Origin: Glo-17 sp964637835 | Lineage (GTDB): Bacteria > Krumholzibacteriota > Krumholzibacteriia > LZORAL124-64-63 | NCBI GenBank assembly: GCA_964637835.1 | Contig: CAZWYF010000002.1 | Coordinates: forward strand, 62,001-126,000 | DNA: 64,000 nucleotides | Direction: 5' to 3' | Shown here: positions 59,435 to 64,000 of the stretch, in pieces | Numbering within the stretch: the first letter of the stretch is position 1 | Layout: every line of letters starts with the position of its first letter | Notes under the pieces: model-generated | Told to the model about the DNA's origin: nothing | Seen by the model: the letters and a program-made list of their open reading frames with translations, nothing else | Databases searched by the model: none | Translations under genes and position numbers: made by a program

Positions 59435-60388
59435 GTGTCCGAGCTCCGCCATGACGTCCTGCACCAGACCTGGGTGGTCCTGGCTCCCGGCCGGGGCGAC
59501 CGCCCGCGGGACGTCCAGCTGCGGACCGAGCCGGCCGCCGCCGGTCCCTGCCCGTTCTGCCCCGGGCAGGAGGCGCAGACGCCTGCCGAGGTCCTGGCCA
59601 CCGGCCGGCCAGACGGCGTGCCGGCCGACCACCCGCCCTGGCGGGTGCGCGTGTTTCCCAACCGCTACCCGGCGGTGACCGGGGCGGCGGGCCGGCACGA
59701 GGTGGTGGTGCTCTCGCCCGACCACGAGCGCGGCCTGGCCGACCTCACCGGCGAGGAGGCGGCCGAGGTCCTCGCCGCGGTGCGGACGCGGATGGCGGAG
59801 CTGGAGAGACGGCCGGACCTGGCGGCGGTGACCTTCTTCCTCAACTCGGGGGCCGGCGCCGGCGCCAGCCTCAGCCATCCGCACGGGCAATTGCTGGCCA
59901 CGCCGGCGGTGCCGGCGGTGCTGCGTGCCGAGCTGGGCGCCCTGGCCGCCTGGCGCCGGGACCGGGGGGAATGCCTGCTCTGCGCCGCGCCGGCAGCCGC
60001 CGACGTGGTGGCGGCCGGGCCGCTGGCCCTGGCGTTCGCCCCCCGGGCGAGCCGCTTCGCCTGGGAGACCCTGCTGATGCCGCGACGCCACGAGGCGCGC
60101 TTCACCGCCGCCACCGACGCGGAGCTCGGCGCGGTGGCCAGCCTGCTGGTCCAGCTGGCGGCCGCGCTGCGCGTCGCGGCCGGTGATCCCGCTTACAATC
60201 TGGTCTTGCACACCGCCCCGCCCGGGAGCGAGGATTTCCACTGGCACCTGGAGCTGATGCCGCGGCTGGCGCCGCTGGCCGGCTTCGAGGCGGGCACGGG
60301 GTTCTTCATCAACCCGGTGGATCCGTCCCGGGCCGCCGCCGCCCTGCGGGCCCAGCTACCCGCGACCCCAGCGAGGACCGACCCATGA
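59435..60388 (+). CDS. galT: galactose-1-phosphate uridylyltransferase family
   Basis: A 317-residue HIT-superfamily nucleotidyltransferase of the Leloir pathway type. CPFCPGQE (Cys 39, Cys 42) binds zinc; the catalytic HPHGQ is at 148-152 with His 150 as the likely nucleophile, and FHWHLELMPR (His 269 and 271) matches the second metal site. It swaps UMP between UDP-glucose and galactose-1-phosphate; related enzymes use ADP-glucose or glucose-1-phosphate, and the glgA neighbour would suit these too. The GTG start follows GGGGAG at eight bases. Its stop overlaps the glgA ATG. Confidence 0.85.
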   Translation: MSELRHDVLHQTWVVLAPGRGDRPRDVQLRTEPAAAGPCPFCPGQEAQTPAEVLATGRPDGVPADHPPWRVRVFPNRYPAVTGAAGRHEVVVLSPDHERGLADLTGEEAAEVLAAVRTRMAELERRPDLAAVTFFLNSGAGAGASLSHPHGQLLATPAVPAVLRAELGALAAWRRDRGECLLCAAPAAADVVAAGPLALAFAPRASRFAWETLLMPRRHEARFTAATDAELGAVASLLVQLAAALRVAAGDPAYNLVLHTAPPGSEDFHWHLELMPRLAPLAGFEAGTGFFINPVDPSRAAAALRAQLPATPARTDP

Positions 60389-61860
60389 GGATCCTGATGA
60401 TCACCGCGGAGATGGCGCCGCTGGTGAAGATCGGCGGCCTGGCCGACGTCACCGGGGCGCTGCCGGCCGCCCTGGCCGCCCACGGCCACGAGGTGCGGGT
60501 GGTGCTGCCGCTCTACGGCCATCTCGATCGCCGGGCGCAGGACCTGCAACCGCGCCCGGAGACCGGGCCGTTGCCCCTGCGCGTGGGGCAGGCCGTGCAC
60601 ACGGTACGCTTCTGGTCCTGGCCGGCGGCCCCGGCGGGGGTCCAGGTGGACCTGGTGGAGTGCCGGGACCTGTTCGGTCGTCCCGGGGTCTATGCCGATC
60701 CCGCAGGCGCGGTGTTCGGCGACACGCTCGAGCGGGCCAGCTGCCTCTGCGCCGCGGCCCTGGCCCTGCCCGAGCTGCTCGACTGGCCGGTGGACGTGGT
60801 CCACGCCCACGACGTGCACGCCGCGCTGGCCCCCCACTACCGCGCCCACTGGTACGCCGGCCGCGAGCTGCCCGGCCCGGCGGCCACCATGCTGACCATC
60901 CACAACCTGGCCCACCAGCAGCTCGAGCCGGCGGGCGCCATCGTCCGCGTGGGGCTGCCCCGCGAGCTGGCCGAGTATCCCGGTCCCTTCGAGTTCCACG
61001 GCCACTGCAACCTGCTGAAGGCCGGCATCCTGGCCGCCGACCACGTCAACACCGTCAGCCCCACCTACGCGCGGGAGGTGGTGGCCGACGCCACCGCCGG
61101 CTGTGGCCTGCACGGCGTGCTCGCCGCGCGCGGCGAGGCCTTCGACGGCATCGTCAACGGTGTGGACACCCGCACCTGGGACCCCTCGCGCGACCGCCAC
61201 CTGCCGGCGCGCTACCACGCCCAGGACCTGGTGGGCAAGTCCGTCTGCCGGTCGCGACTGCTCCGTGACGCCGGCCTGGAGGAGGATCAGCGCCCGCTGC
61301 TGGGCGTGGTCAGCCGCCTGGTGCCGCAGAAGGGCATCGACCTGGTGTGCGACCTGCTGGATCGCCTGGTGGACGGGGGCTTCTCCCTGCTGGTCCTGGG
61401 GACGGGCGACGCGCCCCTGCACGAGCAGCTCGCCGCCGCGGCGGCCCGGCATCCGGGGCGGGTGGCCTTCCGTCCGGAGTTCAGCGAGTCGTGGGCCCAT
61501 CGCATCTACGCCGGCAGCGACCTCTTCCTCATGCCCAGCCGCTTCGAGCCCTGCGGCCTGGGCCAGCTCTACGCCCTGCGCTACGGGACCTTGCCCGTGG
61601 TGCGCCGCACCGGCGGCCTGGCCGACACCATCGCCGACGTCGACACCGCCGGTGGCACCGGCTTCGTGTTCGACGAGCCCACGCCCGACGCCCTCTGGCA
61701 GGCCCTGGTGCGCGCCCGCGCCACCCGGGAGGACACCGTCCGCTGGCGCGCCATGCAGCGCCGCGGCATGCAGCGCGACGTCTCCTGGGAGATCAGCGCC
61801 GCCGCCTACGCCGCGCGCTACCGCCGGCTGGTCCCCGTCGCCGCGGAGGTGGCGCCATGA
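60385..61860 (+). CDS. glgA: glycogen (starch) synthase
   Basis: A 491-residue GT5 enzyme that adds glucose from ADP-glucose to alpha-1,4-glucan. The start MRILMITAEMAPLVKIGGLADV holds the substrate Lys 15 in KIGGL. INGVDT-like VNGVDTRTWDP, SRLVPQKGIDL and PSRFEPCGLGQLYALRYG are further signatures. The ATG overlaps the galT stop, and its own stop overlaps the kinase ATG, so glycogen synthesis is translationally coupled to both. It stands at the other end of the carbohydrate theme from the starch-degrading locus. Confidence 0.96.
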   Translation: MRILMITAEMAPLVKIGGLADVTGALPAALAAHGHEVRVVLPLYGHLDRRAQDLQPRPETGPLPLRVGQAVHTVRFWSWPAAPAGVQVDLVECRDLFGRPGVYADPAGAVFGDTLERASCLCAAALALPELLDWPVDVVHAHDVHAALAPHYRAHWYAGRELPGPAATMLTIHNLAHQQLEPAGAIVRVGLPRELAEYPGPFEFHGHCNLLKAGILAADHVNTVSPTYAREVVADATAGCGLHGVLAARGEAFDGIVNGVDTRTWDPSRDRHLPARYHAQDLVGKSVCRSRLLRDAGLEEDQRPLLGVVSRLVPQKGIDLVCDLLDRLVDGGFSLLVLGTGDAPLHEQLAAAAARHPGRVAFRPEFSESWAHRIYAGSDLFLMPSRFEPCGLGQLYALRYGTLPVVRRTGGLADTIADVDTAGGTGFVFDEPTPDALWQALVRARATREDTVRWRAMQRRGMQRDVSWEISAAAYAARYRRLVPVAAEVAP

Positions 61861-63611
61861 ATGATCCCGTGACCCTCGATGAGCTCGCCCACCGCAGCCT
61901 GGCCGCCACCCAGACGCCCCTGCTGGTGGTGGACGCCCGCTGGCGCGTGCTCCTGGCCAGCACCGGCGCCGGCCGTCTCTACGCCGAGGAGCCGGCGGAC
62001 CTGGTGGGCCGATCCCTGGAGGAGCTGGTCACCAGCACCGACCCGTTCGCAGGGTGCGACGACCCCGGCTGTCCCGACCGCGGGTGCGTCCGGCAGCTGG
62101 ACCTGTGCGTGGGCGACGCCACCGTGGCCGCCGAGCTGCAGTGCGAGGCCTTCCGCGACGGCCAGGGACGGCTCCATCGCCTCCTGCTGATCCACGACGC
62201 CAGCGAGCTGGCCGCCCGCGACGCCATGCGTGCCGCCCGCCTGGCCAAGCTCAACCTGCTGAACCAGGTCTCGGAGGCCCTGTACGGCGCGCAGCTCTCC
62301 TTGCCCCAGGTGCTCGAGTCGGTGCTCATCGCCATGACCGCCGGCCAGGGCCTGCGCTTCAACCGCGCCTTCCTGCTGCTGGTGGACGAGCGCACCCGTT
62401 GCTTGCGCGGGGAGATCGCCATCGGCCCGAGCAGCCGCGAGGAGGCCGAGCGCATCTGGCGCGACCTGGCCGATCAGCCCACCGACCTCTACGAGATGAT
62501 GACCAGCTACGACCTCTCCCTCCGGGAGACCGACGTGGCGGTCAACAACATCGTCCGGCAGCTCTCCGTCTCCCTGGACGAGGGCCAGCACGTGCTCATC
62601 CGCGCGCTGCACGGTCGCCGCACGGTCCTGGTCACCGAGACCGACGACGGTCCGGGCACCGCCGACGTCCGTCGCTGGCTCGGCGTGGGCCGCTTCGCCG
62701 TGGCGCCCCTGGCCACCCGCCGCGGCGCCATCGGCGTGCTCATCGCCGACAATGCCATCAGCGGGCTGGAGATCACGGAGATGGACCTGGAGTTCCTCCA
62801 GCTCTTCGCCAACCAGTCGGCCAACGCCATCGAGTCCTCCCGGCTGACCGAGGAGCTGGCGCGCAAGGTCCTGGACCTGCGCAAGGCCCAGCAGAAGCAG
62901 AAGGAGGACCAGCAGACCCTGCTGCGCATGGAGCGCCTGTCGGTCATGGGCGAGACCTCGGCCATCGTGGCCCACGAGCTGCGCAATCCCCTGGTGGCCA
63001 TCGGCGGTTTCGCCCGGGCGCTGCTGCGCAGCCTGGAGGAGGACGACGCCAACCGGCAATACGCCCAGATCATCTCCGAGGAGGTGGCGCGCCTCGAGCG
63101 CATCATCCACGACCTCCTCGACTTCATCCGGCCCCAGAAGATGATGCGTCGCAGCGTGGCTCCGGATACCATCGTGCAAGAAGTGGCACGAAAGATGCAG
63201 CCGACCCTGGACCACGGGTCGGTGGCACTGCACCTCGACCTGCGGGCCGGGCCGGCGGAGGTCCACTGCCATCCCGGCGAGATCCAGCAGGTACTGCAGA
63301 ACCTGGTGTTGAACGCCGTCCAGGCCCAGCCGGACGGCGGGCGCATCCGCCTGGCGAGCCGGTCGCTCGAGGGCGGCGTGCTCATCCAGGTGGCGGATGA
63401 CGGACCGGGGCTGGCCAGGGACGTGGCGGACAAGATGTTCTCGCCGTTCTTCACCACCAAGTCCGCGGGCTCGGGTCTGGGACTGACCATCTGCGCCCAG
63501 ATCATCAAGGCCCACGGCGGGGTGCTGCGGGGCGAGAACCTCGCCGACGGCGGCGCCAGCTTCAGCTTCATCCTGCCGCGACCAAAGCTGGAACCCGACC
63601 AGGGCGAGTAG
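61857..63611 (+). CDS. PAS/GAF sensor histidine kinase with Cys-rich PAS
   Basis: A 584-residue soluble kinase. The PAS domain (about 8-120) has a Cys cluster, GCDDPGCPDRGCVRQLDLC near 63-81 and a later Cys in LQCEAF, suggesting a metal, Fe-S or redox signal. GAF about 140-330, a coiled coil (RKAQQKQKEDQQ) about 340-365, HisKA with His 373 in AHELRNPL, HATPase_c about 465-575 (DDGPGLARD, GSGLGLTIC). It is a family typical of NtrB-like cytoplasmic kinases. The ATG overlaps the glgA stop (ATGA). The receiver that starts 78 bases later is the likely partner. Confidence 0.92.
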   Translation: MNDPVTLDELAHRSLAATQTPLLVVDARWRVLLASTGAGRLYAEEPADLVGRSLEELVTSTDPFAGCDDPGCPDRGCVRQLDLCVGDATVAAELQCEAFRDGQGRLHRLLLIHDASELAARDAMRAARLAKLNLLNQVSEALYGAQLSLPQVLESVLIAMTAGQGLRFNRAFLLLVDERTRCLRGEIAIGPSSREEAERIWRDLADQPTDLYEMMTSYDLSLRETDVAVNNIVRQLSVSLDEGQHVLIRALHGRRTVLVTETDDGPGTADVRRWLGVGRFAVAPLATRRGAIGVLIADNAISGLEITEMDLEFLQLFANQSANAIESSRLTEELARKVLDLRKAQQKQKEDQQTLLRMERLSVMGETSAIVAHELRNPLVAIGGFARALLRSLEEDDANRQYAQIISEEVARLERIIHDLLDFIRPQKMMRRSVAPDTIVQEVARKMQPTLDHGSVALHLDLRAGPAEVHCHPGEIQQVLQNLVLNAVQAQPDGGRIRLASRSLEGGVLIQVADDGPGLARDVADKMFSPFFTTKSAGSGLGLTICAQIIKAHGGVLRGENLADGGASFSFILPRPKLEPDQGE

Positions 63612-63689
63612 AGTTTTCCTGGAACCGCAGCCGGCCATTTGCTAGCCTGCGAGTGGAGATCCTGGAACCCGCACGAAGGAGGGTGTTCC

Positions 63690-64000
63690 ATGGCCAAGGT
63701 CCTCATCGTCGACGACGAACCGCATCTGCGCCTGCTCTACGAGACGGAACTCCGTCGAGCCGGCTACGAGACCATGACCGCGAGCAATGCCGAGCAGGGA
63801 CTCGAGTACGTCCAGACCATGCAGCCGGATCTGGTGATCCTGGACATCCGCATGGCGGGGATGGATGGAATTGAGGCCTTGCAAAGGATCCTGGATATGG
63901 ATAATACCATACCGGTGATCCTGAACACCGCCTACTCGAGCTATCGCGAGAACTACCTCACCTGGTCGGCCGACGCGTACATCACCAAGTCGTCGGATAC
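63690..64000 (+). CDS. response regulator receiver, cut by the window end
   Basis: The first 103 residues of a receiver protein. Acidic pocket VDDE at 7-10, phosphoacceptor Asp 52 in VILDIRM, Thr 80 in ILNTAY and Lys 100 in YITKSSD are all present. The ATG follows GAAGGAGGG. Codons toward the end (GGA ATT, TTG CAA AGG, GAT ATG GAT AAT) are less GC-rich than the neighbours. Output domains, if any, are beyond the window. It is the likely target of the PAS/GAF kinase just upstream. Confidence 0.92.
   Translation, partial: MAKVLIVDDEPHLRLLYETELRRAGYETMTASNAEQGLEYVQTMQPDLVILDIRMAGMDGIEALQRILDMDNTIPVILNTAYSSYRENYLTWSADAYITKSSD

Noticed and set aside
1..64000. CRISPR arrays, tRNA/rRNA genes, transposases, phage or restriction genes
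   Set aside because: Looked for repeats with regular spacers, cloverleaf-like segments and typical motifs in all spacers; none was seen. Very small RNAs could be missed by eye.

Overview
The window is a 64 kb piece of a very GC-rich (roughly 70%) bacterial genome, probably a metagenome-assembled scaffold: it carries a 100-base N gap flanked by two identical 55-bp contig ends. Several features point to an uncultured lineage of the FCB superphylum, of the Krumholzibacteriota or Eisenbacteria kind. Five large secreted proteins end in the same FlgD/T9SS-like Ig domain. Starch genes are arranged as Sus-like lipoproteins, two of them with CxDDDD surface-export signals. Several promoters fit a -33 TTG / -7 TAnnTT pattern. 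Pyruvate:ferredoxin oxidoreductase and an ORP/MinD-ferredoxin cluster indicate anaerobic or microaerobic life. The taxonomic placement is inference; no rRNA is present.

Layout. 1-2853: the end of an ABC exporter (ATPase tail plus two ABC-2 permeases). 3035-5477: a PhnD-PhnC-PhnE type importer. 5488-12318: housekeeping genes (oligopeptidase B, a lipoprotein, a zinc ribbon, a CPBP protease, a HAD phosphatase, Nnr repair enzyme, ribosomal L28). 12508-17900, minus strand: an operon of NifX-like proteins, a DUF5320 protein and two MinD-type ATPases with inserted ferredoxins, preceded by a sigma-54 activator and a good -24/-12 promoter. This resembles the orange-protein (ORP) system of anaerobes. 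18089-28725: tsaD, then a five-gene signalling cluster (receiver-GGDEF, two histidine kinases fused to HD-GYP-like domains, two lone receivers), then priA. 28958-32014: a papain/beta-helix secreted protease. 32179-35240: the porCDAB operon, followed by a Cys/Met-metabolism PLP enzyme.

36818-47293 is a starch/alpha-glucan locus: a SusE/F-like binding lipoprotein, type I pullulanase, a TPR lipoprotein, an alpha-amylase lipoprotein, a secreted alkaline phosphatase and a GH13 homologue that has lost all three catalytic residues. 47332-58676 holds a secreted alpha/beta hydrolase, a membrane protein, a small P-loop kinase, an EEP-family hydrolase, a cupin, a CLC channel with CBS/TrkA_C domains, a methyltransferase plus polysaccharide deacetylase pair, and a 1026-residue secreted protein of unknown function. 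58677-59434 is a gene-free stretch with repeated promoter-like elements and strong hairpins. From 59435 to the end run galT, glgA, a Cys-rich PAS/GAF histidine kinase and a truncated receiver.

Taken together, glucan is bound and cut outside the cell or in the periplasm (36818-47293), sugar phosphates are processed and stored as glycogen (galT, glgA), and pyruvate is oxidised with ferredoxin (por). The signalling genes (c-di-GMP-type cluster, PAS/GAF kinase, sigma-54 regulator) probably tie this to redox or nutrient state. The most unusual items are the kinase/HD-GYP chimeras, the pseudo-GH13 lipoprotein, the ORP-like sigma-54 operon with a fused NifX/zinc-ribbon protein, and the structured intergenic region upstream of galT.
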